A DNA stretch of 33,647 nt from an uncultured Bacteroidota bacterium (GTDB lineage: Bacteria; Bacteroidota; Bacteroidia; UKL13-3), in contig CAISTO010000076.1 in NCBI GenBank assembly GCA_903888395.1, positions 1-33,647 on the forward strand. Reading direction: 5' to 3'. A program made the position numbers and the translations under genes. The first letter of the stretch is position 1. Every line of letters begins with the position of its first letter. Under the pieces are notes generated by a model. That model did not search any database. It was not told the DNA's origin and saw nothing but the letters and a program-made list of their open reading frames with translations. Of the stretch, positions 25,005 through 33,188 are shown one piece after another.

Positions 25005-26390
25005 TTATTTTTTTGCAATTTGAGCCATTAATTCGGCCTCACAAACTAATCTGTCGCCTACAAAAGCTGATGCTTTCATTACACAAATTCCACGTCTTAC
25101 TGGAGCTATTAGGTCTAATCTAAATATTAATGTATCGCCAGGAACTACTTTATCCTTGAATTTGGCATTATCTATTTTCATAAAATAGGTATTGTAGTTT
25201 TCAGGATCGGGAACTTGTGAAAGCACCAAAACTCCGCCAGCTTGAGCCATTGCCTCAATAATTAAAACACCTGGCATAATTGGGTTTTCAGGAAAATGGC
25301 CAGGAAAAAATGGTTCATTGAAAGTTACATTTTTAATAGCTATCAAATGATTTTTACTCATTTCCATTACCTTATCTACAAACAAAAACGGACTGCGGTG
25401 AGGCAACATTTTTGCTATATCCTGTGTGTTATAAACAGGCACTTTGTTAGGATCGTATTTTGGAATATTTACTTGGCTACGTGTTTTTTTAATTAATGCT
25501 TTTATTTTTTTGCCAAAGGCAATATTAGCAGCATGACCAGGACGAGCAGCCATAATTTGCGCTTTAATTGGAACGCCAATCAATGCTAAATCACCAACTA
25601 AATCCAATAATTTATGTCGTGCTGGTTCGTTATGGAAACGTAAATCTACGTTGTTTAAAATACCTTCTTTCTTTACTTCTACTTTTGGCTTGTTAAACAT
25701 TTTAGCCAAATTTTCTAACTCGTCATCTTGAATTATTCTATCAACAATTACAATGGCATTATTCAAATCGCCACCACGAATTAAATTATTATTGTAAAGC
25801 ATTTCTAACTCATGTAAAAAACAAAACGTTCTACATGACGATATTTCTGATTCAAATTCTTTGATGCTAGTAATGGAAGCATGTTGACTACCCAAAACAG
25901 GAGAGTTATAATCAACCATCACCGTTAAACGATAATCGTCTAATGGCATTGCAATCATTTCTACTTGTCTATCTTCTTCGGTGTAATATATATTTGAAGG
26001 CAATGTAAAGTATTCACGTTCCGCATCTTGATCTACAATTCCAGTTTCTTTTAATGCTTTAATAAAATACTGTGAACTTCCATCCATGATTGGCGTTTCG
26101 TCTGCATTGATGTGAATTAAACAATTGTCTATTTCTAAACCAGCTAAAGAAGCCATTACATGTTCTACCGTATTTACTTTACCGCCATTTTGTTCTAAAG
26201 TAGTTCCTCTACTTAAATCGGTAACATTGTCAACATCAGCATCTATAATTGGTTTGTTGGGTAAATCAATTCTTTGAAATTTTATTCCATGATTTTCAGG
26301 TGCGGGGTTAAAAGTCATGGTAACTTCTTGGCCTGTGTGTAAACCAACACCACTTAAACTTACTGCACTCTTTATAGTTGTTTGCTTCAT
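25005..26390 (-). CDS. lpxC/fabZ: Bifunctional LpxC deacetylase / FabZ dehydratase
   Basis: The fusion is typical of Bacteroidota. Residues 1 to about 305 form LpxC, the zinc amidase that commits to lipid A: zinc ligands His77 (VEHVMA), His259 and Asp263 (ARHKLLDLVGD), with His286 (RPGHAANI) as the likely acid. From about residue 315 follows FabZ, a hot-dog fold dehydratase of fatty-acid synthesis: LPHRSPFLFVDKV at 329-341, catalytic His364 in FPGHFPE and Glu379 in LIIEAMAQAGG. Both active sites are intact. The 461-residue length is normal for the fusion. A TATATTTG -7 element is 37 nt upstream. lpxD, often next to it in relatives, is not present. Confidence 0.98.
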   Translation of the reverse strand: MKQTTIKSAVSLSGVGLHTGQEVTMTFNPAPENHGIKFQRIDLPNKPIIDADVDNVTDLSRGTTLEQNGGKVNTVEHVMASLAGLEIDNCLIHINADETPIMDGSSQYFIKALKETGIVDQDAEREYFTLPSNIYYTEEDRQVEMIAMPLDDYRLTVMVDYNSPVLGSQHASITSIKEFESEISSCRTFCFLHELEMLYNNNLIRGGDLNNAIVIVDRIIQDDELENLAKMFNKPKVEVKKEGILNNVDLRFHNEPARHKLLDLVGDLALIGVPIKAQIMAARPGHAANIAFGKKIKALIKKTRSQVNIPKYDPNKVPVYNTQDIAKMLPHRSPFLFVDKVMEMSKNHLIAIKNVTFNEPFFPGHFPENPIMPGVLIIEAMAQAGGVLVLSQVPDPENYNTYFMKIDNAKFKDKVVPGDTLIFRLDLIAPVRRGICVMKASAFVGDRLVCEAELMAQIAKK

Positions 26391-26427
26391 TATTACTTAA
26401 TAAAATAGTCGTATTAAAATTAGGTTT

Positions 26428-26435
26428 CAAATATA
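26428..26435 (-). promoter_or_regulatory. -7 element of lpxC/fabZ
   Basis: The minus strand reads TATATTTG, an exact TAnnTTTG match, 37 nt before the ATG at 26390. No -33 TTG is seen at 17-23 nt. Confidence 0.5.
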
Positions 26436-26621
26436 GCATTTTGGCTTGTTTGAAAAAATGTAATTTTTGGTAAATATATTAGTTTTAATTTTAAGGTATA
26501 AAAATTACAACAATATTTTACAATTGAATAAATTTTATTGGTTCATGTAACTTGACAAATTTTATAAAATGCTTATCATTGTTTTCTTAAACAAAACACA
26601 AATTAATAAGTTAAGTATTAT

Positions 26622-27767
26622 ATGAGTAAAAAATCGGAAAGAAGAAGTTTTATTGCCAATCTATCATTAGCATTTTCGGCTGCATTGGTGGCACCTTTTC
26701 ATAGTTTTTCACATTCATTTAAACAATCATTTCAAAATATGAATAACAATATAAATCCTATTTTAGGCATAAAACCTTTGGGTTTTCAATGGGAAACCGC
26801 AGATCCTTTTTTGTTTTGTGTACACCATGAAGATAAATTCCCTAAGGGAAATGAACTGATGGGTCCTGAAAGCAGTAATTTTAAAGGTCGCCACATGGGC
26901 GATGATTTCATTATCAAAGATGGTTTTAGAATGTATCATGGGCAAACTGTTCCTGGTTTTCCTGGTCATCCGCACCGAGGTTTTGAAACCATTACTGTGG
27001 TTAGAAAAGGTTTGGTTGACCATGCTGATTCGCTAGGGGCCGCAGGCCGATATGGCGATGGCGATGTGCAATGGATGACCGCTGGTAAAGGCGTGCAACA
27101 TTCCGAAATGTTTCCTTTAATACATCAAGATGCTGAAAACCCATTGGAGTTGTTCCAAATTTGGTTGAATTTACCCAAAAAAAACAAAATGGTATCACCA
27201 CATTTTAAAATGCTTTGGCGCGAATCTATTCCAAATTATGTTCACAAAGATTCCAACCACAAAACTGCCAAAGTGGAGGTGATTGCTGGTAAAATAAATA
27301 AATATCATGCGCAAAATCCTCCGCCCGATTCGTGGGCAGCAGATGAAAAAAATGAAGTAGCAGTATGGAACATAAAAATGGAAGCGGGTGCTGAATTTGT
27401 ATTGCCAAAGGCAAGTGAAGGAATTAACAGAACTCTTTATTTTTATGAAGGAATATCTGTAACTATAGGTGATGTAATTGTAAATTCTTATAATGCAGTA
27501 ACTGTATTACCGCAATACGATTTAACGATAATAGCAGGGGAAAAGGAAGTAAGTATTTTGGTATTGCAAGGCAAACCAATAGGTGAACATGTAATGCAAT
27601 ACGGCCCGTTTGTAATGAATACCAAAGAAGAAATTAATCAAGCATTTGAAGATTACCACCAAACAAAATTTGGCGGCTGGCCGTGGCCCAAATACGACCA
27701 AGTTCACGACCGTAACAAAAGCCGTTTTGCCAAACATGCTGATGGAAGGTTGGAGGTGAAAGGGTAG
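26622..27767 (+). CDS. Pirin-family protein with Tat-like signal
   Basis: A 381-residue bicupin of the pirin family. The N-terminal cupin metal site is His116 and His118 (HPHRGFETIT), His160 and Glu162 (GKGVQHSEMF), all intact. The C-terminal cupin spans about 240-345. Pirins are iron proteins; some act as quercetin 2,3-dioxygenases and some as regulators, so the reaction is not settled. Unusually, the first 30 residues read as a twin-arginine leader: KKSERRSFIANLSLAFSAALVAPF, with RR-S-F-I and a hydrophobic stretch. Most pirins are cytoplasmic. An internal ATG at 26739 would give a leaderless cytosolic form. The gene stands alone, divergent from lpxC. Confidence 0.9.
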   Translation: MSKKSERRSFIANLSLAFSAALVAPFHSFSHSFKQSFQNMNNNINPILGIKPLGFQWETADPFLFCVHHEDKFPKGNELMGPESSNFKGRHMGDDFIIKDGFRMYHGQTVPGFPGHPHRGFETITVVRKGLVDHADSLGAAGRYGDGDVQWMTAGKGVQHSEMFPLIHQDAENPLELFQIWLNLPKKNKMVSPHFKMLWRESIPNYVHKDSNHKTAKVEVIAGKINKYHAQNPPPDSWAADEKNEVAVWNIKMEAGAEFVLPKASEGINRTLYFYEGISVTIGDVIVNSYNAVTVLPQYDLTIIAGEKEVSILVLQGKPIGEHVMQYGPFVMNTKEEINQAFEDYHQTKFGGWPWPKYDQVHDRNKSRFAKHADGRLEVKG

Positions 27768-27773
27768 AGGTTT

Positions 27774-27827
27774 TTGATTTATTGATTTATTGATTTATTG
27801 ATTTATTGATTTATTGATTTATTGATA
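27774..27827 (+). repeat. Octanucleotide tandem repeat
   Basis: The unit TTGATTTA is repeated six times without error, followed by TTGATA. It starts 7 nt after the pirin stop. The 8 bp period is not a multiple of three, but it lies outside coding sequence, so copy-number change would not alter a protein. Confidence 0.9.
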
Positions 27828-27858
27828 TGTTGGTTAATTCTTAACTATCTTTATTGTT

Positions 27859-27990
27859 AGCGCAGCGCTCTATGGATTCTAAATGAAATGTAGTGTCTCT
27901 GACACGGTTTAGTATAACGAGTTTAGAAACTCTTCCTTCATTTTAAATCCGTAGTCACCTGCCCTAATGCCATTTCACAAGACTACGGAT
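27859..27990. repeat. Cluster of four intergenic inverted repeats
   Basis: In order: AGCGC-A-GCGCT (27859-27869), GTGTC-TCT-GACAC (27893-27905), GAGTTT-AG-AAACTC (27919-27932), and ATCCGTAGTC / GACTACGGAT (27947-27956 and 27981-27990, 24-nt loop). All stems are perfect. No open frame covers them. It looks like a REP-type palindrome cluster or a structured RNA; neither is proven. Confidence 0.65.
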
Positions 27991-28053
27991 AGTGAGGTCT
28001 CTACCTTGGAAACAATACCTATTAAATACATTATGCGTTTCGATGGGTTCATC

Positions 28054-28085
28054 ATTCAACATTCAAAACCCAACATTCAACATTT
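28054..28085. repeat. TTCAACATTCAAAA-type dispersed repeat
   Basis: The stretch contains ATTCAACATTCAAAA followed by CCCAACATTCAACATTT, nearly the same words as at 24149-24173. It ends just before the stop of the T9SS gene (28087). Confidence 0.6.
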
Positions 28086-28086
28086 C

Positions 28087-29958
28087 CTAATGCGCAACCA
28101 TTATCTTCTTGCTATGCACCACTGTTTCACCATCTTTAATGACTAGTTGGTAATAGCCATTGTTAAGGTTTAGGGCATTGAAAACAAATCGGTTCAAGCC
28201 AGCTTTGGCCCTTTCGGTGAGCAATAATGTTTCTTTACCTTGCATGTCTATCAATACAAAATTCAATACTTTTTTCTCTTCATTGGTAAAATCTATGTTC
28301 ACATATTCTTTGGCTGGAATAGGGTAAATACTTACATCGTTTAATTGCTCATTGCGAAGCTTTATTATTTCATCATTGCCTAATTTAGCATCCCTGTTTT
28401 TGCTAATGCCTATCCACGTTCTGTTATCGTTATTTACACCAAAACTTCCATTATAAAATACTTTGCCTAAGTCGTTGTACTTGCGCTGAATTCCGCTGTA
28501 ATCGCCCCAACGTTCTAAGGTATCTCCAATTAATAAAATATTACTTTCACCTAATTTCATGATGGCAGGAGTCGATGGATTTAAATTCCTGTCGACATAC
28601 ACCAAACTATTGCCCGGAAAAGTTCGTGGCGAAACATGGCTGCAAGTAATCATGGCGCTATTATCGCCCAAGCCACCACCACAATAAGCAATGCTCGGAT
28701 AACCATAATCCATGGTATCGGAACTAATCATTTGTAACTTGGCATTCAATAAATCTTTACTCCAATAATTGTCAATGGTAATTAAGTAAAATCCTGCTGC
28801 GTTATAGCGTGCATCTACCGAATTTCCCACCATATAAAAAATGCCATTTTCATACATGGCGCTTAAAATACGTGCATCGTTGGTTTGAAGTTTTTTTCCA
28901 TTTGGTTGAAAAGCATTTGGCTGCAAGCCATAATGATTATCGGCTTTTGCTACCCTTAACTTTAATTCCGCTTTCCCCGATTTAATGGTATTGGTAATTT
29001 CATGTACAAACACCGTATCGTTCCAAAGTTGGTCGGGTCTAACAGAAAAAAACTGCATGTTTGGTCCGTATGATTTACTTCCACCTTTAGCCGGACAAAT
29101 ACTCCAAATAGGTTTGTTATTATACTTAATATCGTAATATACTTTTTGATTCAAAGTATCGCCTTTATATCCATTGTCTTTATCCATTTGCCAAATAAAA
29201 CTTTCTATAAATCCATTCTTCCAATAAGTATTGTCTTTAAGCCTGTTTACAGTTAAAAACAATTCGTGATTTGAAATAGAAATAATTGGATAATCGCTCC
29301 AGCTGCTATCGCCAAACAAATTCCCACGAATGGTATAAAAATTCCAGTTCAATGCAGGGTCGTTGGTTTGGCTGAATCCTACAATTATTCTAGTATCTTT
29401 ACTTGTACTTCCTTGCATAAATACCAATATAAACCTGTCGGCCTCAGGGTCGTAAATAACTCTTGGGTCATAAGTTCTGTTTAGGTTGGTGATGCCTTTG
29501 GCAATAGACGACAAGGTGCGCGATGAAAGCACTTTTCCGGTATCGTTTAATATATTCATATTGGTGTTTACCACACTGCAAATAATGCCTGCGTTGCTAA
29601 CCGCAATATCGTTATCGTTGGGTGTTCCTTGCGTAATATTGGCTTTAAATCCTTTTAATTGCACCGGCTGAGGAACAGCAGTTTTATTCAATGTGTTTAC
29701 CGATTTTCCATTATAATTTTGCATGCTTTCAAAATGCTTTGCATCTAGCATTTGCTTATTCATATTATAAGTAGTTGCGGGCAATGGATTTGTAGCTTTT
29801 ATCAGCATCAGTTTTGGATCGTAATCTTCATCCTTGTCGCTCATATTAATTACCGCTGCCAAAGGAGTTTTAGTGGTTAAACTCTTATAACTCGATTGTG
29901 CTTTTATATTTATTTGAAAGGCAATAAAGCCTATCAAAATTGCTGTATTTTTTTTCAT
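28087..29958 (-). CDS. Large secreted protein with T9SS sorting domain
   Basis: A 623-residue exported protein. The signal peptide (about 1-20) ends IKAQS. The central part (about 95-530) is a beta-rich region with DPRVIYDPEADRFILVFM and repeated W/Y-rich strands that look like a beta-propeller or lectin-like fold; no enzyme motif is visible. The last about 90 residues are a type IX secretion sorting domain: VSIYPIPAKEYVNIDF near 535-550, ending VVHSKKIMVAH. I cannot name the substrate or target. It is the last gene of a minus-strand cluster; its ATG is 6 nt after the EVE gene stop, so these two are probably cotranscribed. Confidence 0.85.
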   Translation of the reverse strand: MKKNTAILIGFIAFQINIKAQSSYKSLTTKTPLAAVINMSDKDEDYDPKLMLIKATNPLPATTYNMNKQMLDAKHFESMQNYNGKSVNTLNKTAVPQPVQLKGFKANITQGTPNDNDIAVSNAGIICSVVNTNMNILNDTGKVLSSRTLSSIAKGITNLNRTYDPRVIYDPEADRFILVFMQGSTSKDTRIIVGFSQTNDPALNWNFYTIRGNLFGDSSWSDYPIISISNHELFLTVNRLKDNTYWKNGFIESFIWQMDKDNGYKGDTLNQKVYYDIKYNNKPIWSICPAKGGSKSYGPNMQFFSVRPDQLWNDTVFVHEITNTIKSGKAELKLRVAKADNHYGLQPNAFQPNGKKLQTNDARILSAMYENGIFYMVGNSVDARYNAAGFYLITIDNYWSKDLLNAKLQMISSDTMDYGYPSIAYCGGGLGDNSAMITCSHVSPRTFPGNSLVYVDRNLNPSTPAIMKLGESNILLIGDTLERWGDYSGIQRKYNDLGKVFYNGSFGVNNDNRTWIGISKNRDAKLGNDEIIKLRNEQLNDVSIYPIPAKEYVNIDFTNEEKKVLNFVLIDMQGKETLLLTERAKAGLNRFVFNALNLNNGYYQLVIKDGETVVHSKKIMVAH

Positions 29959-29964
29959 TGTTAT

Positions 29965-30369
29965 TTATTTTGCTAGTAATAAAATATAATCAAATTCTTC
30001 TTGTTTTATGCTCATAACCGAAAGCCTACCTTGCCTTACCAATCCTATGTTTTTAAGGTTCTCATCGGCTTTTATTTGTTCTAATGTAACAGGGTGTTTC
30101 AGCTTTTTAAATGGCGCTAAATCTACTACCAACCAGTTTTTATCTTCCGTAGTTGGGTCCTGATAATGCTCTTTTACTACCTTGGCTATTCCCACTATTT
30201 CCTTACCTTCATTGCTATGGTACCAAAGTACTAAATCACCTTTTTGCATTTCACGCAAATTATTTCTTGCTTGATAATTACGCACACCATCCCAAAATGT
30301 TTTTTTATCCAATACAAATTGATCCCAACTGTATTTAAAAGGTTCTGATTTTACTAGCCAATATTTCAT
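29965..30369 (-). CDS. EVE domain protein
   Basis: A 134-residue single-domain protein of the EVE family, the PUA-like fold that reads modified bases in DNA or RNA and is related to human THYN1. MKYWLVKSEP at the start, FWDGVRNYQARNNL (25-38), KGDLVLWYHSN (44-54) and the GLVRQGRLSVMSI segment near 109-121 are family signatures. It is cytoplasmic, with no signal peptide. Base-specific targets are not known from sequence. It lies 47 nt after the S41 peptidase and 6 nt before the T9SS gene. Confidence 0.93.
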   Translation of the reverse strand: MKYWLVKSEPFKYSWDQFVLDKKTFWDGVRNYQARNNLREMQKGDLVLWYHSNEGKEIVGIAKVVKEHYQDPTTEDKNWLVVDLAPFKKLKHPVTLEQIKADENLKNIGLVRQGRLSVMSIKQEEFDYILLLAK

Positions 30370-30416
30370 TTTTTATTTATTAAATACTTGTAATAGGTTA
30401 ATATAATATTTGTTTG

Positions 30417-31862
30417 TTACTTTTGATTTTCAAGAATCGACTTCCAAATTAAATCCATTTCTACATCTTTTCCCGAAATAATTGTTTGGAAGTTAATAAC
30501 AGTTTCAATGTCGGGAATTACTCCCCGGTTTTTATCCTCTATTGGTAAAATATGTTTAAACTGATATTGTGGAATTCGTACAAAGTTTTTGGTATATGGA
30601 AGTTCCATAAATGGAGTATTTACAGCATAACAACCCGATTCTGTTCCTGCAGTTTCTTGTCCTATTAATACTGCTTTTGCTTTATGTTTGGCATAAGCTG
30701 CCACAAAACTAGCAGCACTAAACGAGCCATTGTCAACGATACAAAATATAGCACCATCAAAGTGTTTTTCTTTCTTCAATGATTTTTTATCGTAACCAAA
30801 AGTATAATTATAATTATTGTTATACGTTTTTCTATTTCCGAATAAATCTAACATTTTTCTTGATACATAATACATGGCTTTTTGAGCAAACGGGCTGTTA
30901 TATGTTAAACCTTGTTTGCCTCTGGCAAAACCATAACTAAAAGTATCCTTACTTATATAACTTATTAATTCCGATGCTTGTATTATACTTCCGCCACCAT
31001 TACCACGCAAATCTATAATCAAATATTTAATTTGTTGCTCGGCTATTTGTTCAAAAGCCATGTTATAAAGTTTGGTAGCATTTTGTAATTGAAAGCCCTT
31101 TATTTTTAAAACAGCCGTTTGTGTGTCTCCTTTACAAATTCGAAAACTGGCCAGTTTTTGGTTAAACAAATCATACTTAATTTTAGGCGTTTTTACTTTA
31201 TTTTTTAAAGCTACTTTTGTTTTAATATTAAATGTTTGAGTATCGCCATTTATCGTTATTGTTTTTAAATGATAAACAGAATCTTCGCCAAAAAAGGCCA
31301 TATAATAGGTTTGGAATTGCGAAGCACCATAAAAACTCTTCATACTACTTAAGCCCGCATCGGCATTTTGAATCAAATGAATGCTATCAATAATAGCTAA
31401 TGCATTGTTCCCGTTAATCGATTTTATTTCCGTGCCTTTTACCAAGTTACTGTCGTTCGATTCGTTTTCAGTAACAATAATTTTATTGTTTAAAAATGCT
31501 ACTTTGAATGGAACTGAAAAGTGTTTTCGTTTATTAAATATTTTGAGTGATTTATTACTTGGAATCACCTGCGTATGTCCACATTTTATATTTGCCAAAT
31601 ACTCGCGAAGTATCAATCTGTATTTTACATTTTGTAGGGGAACATTTATTTTTTTTAAAGTATTTTGGTAAATATTTTCCCAATTTTCTTTGCTTGTATA
31701 TTTGTATATTCCAGGATGGTTAAGTAATAAATGTTTGTGTAAATACTTAAAATCTTCGGTCATATCTTCCACATTATAAATGGTATCAGCTTGTTTTTGA
31801 GCTTGTATATTTACCGATAAGGTGAACGAATAAAAAAGAATTATATATTTAAAAATGGTCAT
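30417..31862 (-). CDS. S41-family (C-terminal processing) peptidase
   Basis: A 481-residue exported serine peptidase of family S41. The signal peptide (about 1-22) ends VNIQAQ. The region about 35-100 is helical. A PDZ-like section is near 115-160. The tail-protease core contains LIIDLRGNGGGSI (281-293) and CIVDNGSFSAASFVAAYAK (374-392), where Ser382 is the likely nucleophile, followed by IGQETAGTESG (400-410) in the substrate-binding loop. The CtpA-type Lys is not obvious, so it may be of the Tricorn-core or Ser-His subtype. It acts in the periplasm or at the surface; its substrate is unknown. It is the first gene of the cluster with the EVE and T9SS genes. Confidence 0.88.
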   Translation of the reverse strand: MTIFKYIILFYSFTLSVNIQAQKQADTIYNVEDMTEDFKYLHKHLLLNHPGIYKYTSKENWENIYQNTLKKINVPLQNVKYRLILREYLANIKCGHTQVIPSNKSLKIFNKRKHFSVPFKVAFLNNKIIVTENESNDSNLVKGTEIKSINGNNALAIIDSIHLIQNADAGLSSMKSFYGASQFQTYYMAFFGEDSVYHLKTITINGDTQTFNIKTKVALKNKVKTPKIKYDLFNQKLASFRICKGDTQTAVLKIKGFQLQNATKLYNMAFEQIAEQQIKYLIIDLRGNGGGSIIQASELISYISKDTFSYGFARGKQGLTYNSPFAQKAMYYVSRKMLDLFGNRKTYNNNYNYTFGYDKKSLKKEKHFDGAIFCIVDNGSFSAASFVAAYAKHKAKAVLIGQETAGTESGCYAVNTPFMELPYTKNFVRIPQYQFKHILPIEDKNRGVIPDIETVINFQTIISGKDVEMDLIWKSILENQK

Positions 31863-31924
31863 TAATTGATTGAAAATTTATGTGATGCAAAATACTTAAA
31901 TACATTTTATAAAAAATAGCATAA

Positions 31925-31952
31925 TTGTAATAAAATAAAATTCATAGTTTTG
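31925..31952 (+). promoter_or_regulatory. Promoter of ctlX
   Basis: TTG at 31925-31927 and TAGTTTTG at 31945-31952 are separated by 17 nt, within the range known for Flavobacterium-type promoters (TTG-N17-23-TAnnTTTG). The -7 element ends only 3 nt before the ATG at 31956, so transcription would start at or inside the start codon. Confidence 0.55.
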
Positions 31953-31955
31953 TCC

Positions 31956-32870
31956 ATGCAATCATCCAATCATATTCTAATGATAAGGCCCGTAGCCTTT
32001 ACTTTTAATGTTCAAACTGCTGCTAGCAATTCGTTTCAAAAACAAGCCGAGGCAAATAGTGAAACTCAACATTTAGCATTAATAGAATTTGATTCTTTGG
32101 TAAATAAATTAAAACATGTTGGTGTAAATGTTATCGTTATTAACGATACCATTGAGCCGCATAAACCCGATTCTATTTTCCCTAATAATTGGATTAGTTT
32201 TCACCAAAATGGTGAAATTGCTGTTTACCCTATGCAGGCTCCAAACCGCAGATTAGAAAGGCGTTTTGATATTTTAGATCAACTAGGGGATACCTTTGAA
32301 TTAAATGAAATTCAGGATTTTACTGCTTACGAAAATGAGAATAAGTTTTTGGAAGGAACCGGAAGTATGGTGTTAGATAGGGAAAATAAGATATGTTATG
32401 CATGTCTTTCGCCCCGAACTGATTTGAGTTTATTAGAAAAGTTTTGTACTAAATTTAATTATCAACTTATTCATTTTATTGCCAACGATATTTTGGGAAA
32501 TGCCATTTACCACACCAATGTGGTAATGAGTGTTACCTCTGATTTTATCATTATTTGTAAAGAATGTATTCCTAATAAACTTGAATTAACGGAAATATTG
32601 GCAAGCACTAACAAACAAATTATTGAAATTAGTTTAGCGCAATTGAACCAATTTGCTGGTAATGTTTTGGAGGTTTTAGGAACTGATAATAAAAAATATT
32701 TGGTCATGAGTGAACAAGCATTTAAAGCATATACTCTAGCACAAATAAAAGCTTTTGAAACACATTACACCATTTTACATTCACCACTTTATACTATAGA
32801 AACCAATGGTGGCGGGAGCGCTAGGTGCATGATTGCCGAGGTTTTTTTGAAGTTGAAAGATAAAAAATAG
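31956..32870 (+). CDS. ctlX: Citrulline utilisation hydrolase CtlX (amidinotransferase fold)
   Basis: A 304-residue member of the amidinotransferase/arginine deiminase (pentein) superfamily. CtlX-type proteins hydrolyse citrulline to ornithine, ammonia and CO2, as established in Francisella. The start ILMIRPVAFTFNVQTA is characteristic. The catalytic histidine is in AIYHTNVVMSV, and the catalytic Cys291 is in GGGSARCMIAE near the C-terminus. ATG 31956 and TTG 31950 are both possible; I chose the ATG. The -7 element overlaps this region, so a leaderless mRNA is possible. The gene is followed by a strong bidirectional terminator. Confidence 0.9.
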   Translation: MQSSNHILMIRPVAFTFNVQTAASNSFQKQAEANSETQHLALIEFDSLVNKLKHVGVNVIVINDTIEPHKPDSIFPNNWISFHQNGEIAVYPMQAPNRRLERRFDILDQLGDTFELNEIQDFTAYENENKFLEGTGSMVLDRENKICYACLSPRTDLSLLEKFCTKFNYQLIHFIANDILGNAIYHTNVVMSVTSDFIIICKECIPNKLELTEILASTNKQIIEISLAQLNQFAGNVLEVLGTDNKKYLVMSEQAFKAYTLAQIKAFETHYTILHSPLYTIETNGGGSARCMIAEVFLKLKDKK

Positions 32871-32889
32871 TAGAAATTACTTACATAAA

Positions 32890-32924
32890 AAAAGCTGCTT
32901 CACAATGATTGCGAAGCAGCTTTT
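32890..32924. terminator. Bidirectional Rho-independent terminator
   Basis: AAAAGCTGCTTC (32890-32901) and GAAGCAGCTTTT (32913-32924) are perfect 12-base complements, with T tracts on either strand. It lies between the converging ctlX and the small DUF5679-like gene and can serve both. Confidence 0.9.
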
Positions 32925-32948
32925 AATATTTTGAAAAGTTGGGTTTAA

Positions 32949-33155
32949 TTAAAAATCTTGTTTAGCAACTCCGTCTTTTATTGCTTGTAATGCAGCTTTT
33001 TCTCCCATGATAGCAGCCATTTTATTGCCTTTTCCATCATTACCTTTTGCAATGTATCCACCTTTAGCTGTTTTAGAAATAACTGCTTCGTGCATTGGTA
33101 CATTTTTTTCTTTTGTTTTTAAGCAATAAGCTTTAACCATTTTTGTAGTATCCAT
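32949..33155 (-). CDS. Small DUF5679-like protein lacking zinc cysteines
   Basis: A 68-residue basic protein. VKAYCLKTKEKNVPMHEAVISK and the GNKMAAIMGEKA region line up with the small DUF5679 zinc-ribbon proteins, where the pattern is CxxC at the front and CPxCG further on. Here the first pair reads CLKT and the second pair is replaced by GNDGKG, leaving a single Cys11. It may keep the fold without metal. Function is unknown; size and basic nature would allow nucleic-acid binding. A second ATG at codon 7 is an alternative start. A TAGATTTG -7 element lies upstream. Confidence 0.7.
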   Translation of the reverse strand: MDTTKMVKAYCLKTKEKNVPMHEAVISKTAKGGYIAKGNDGKGNKMAAIMGEKAALQAIKDGVAKQDF

Positions 33156-33180
33156 GTTTTTTTTTATATTAATTGTATAG

Positions 33181-33188
33181 CAAATCTA
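33181..33188 (-). promoter_or_regulatory. -7 element of the small DUF5679-like gene
   Basis: The minus strand reads TAGATTTG, an exact TAnnTTTG match, 25 nt before the ATG at 33155. Confidence 0.5.

Noticed and set aside
26763..27023. Minus-strand open frames within the pirin gene
   Set aside because: They overlap the complete pirin cupin domain and show no recognisable motif or start signal.
27768..28086. CRISPR array suggested by repeated words
   Set aside because: The 8 bp tandem units have no spacers, the hairpins differ in sequence from each other, and no cas gene is present.
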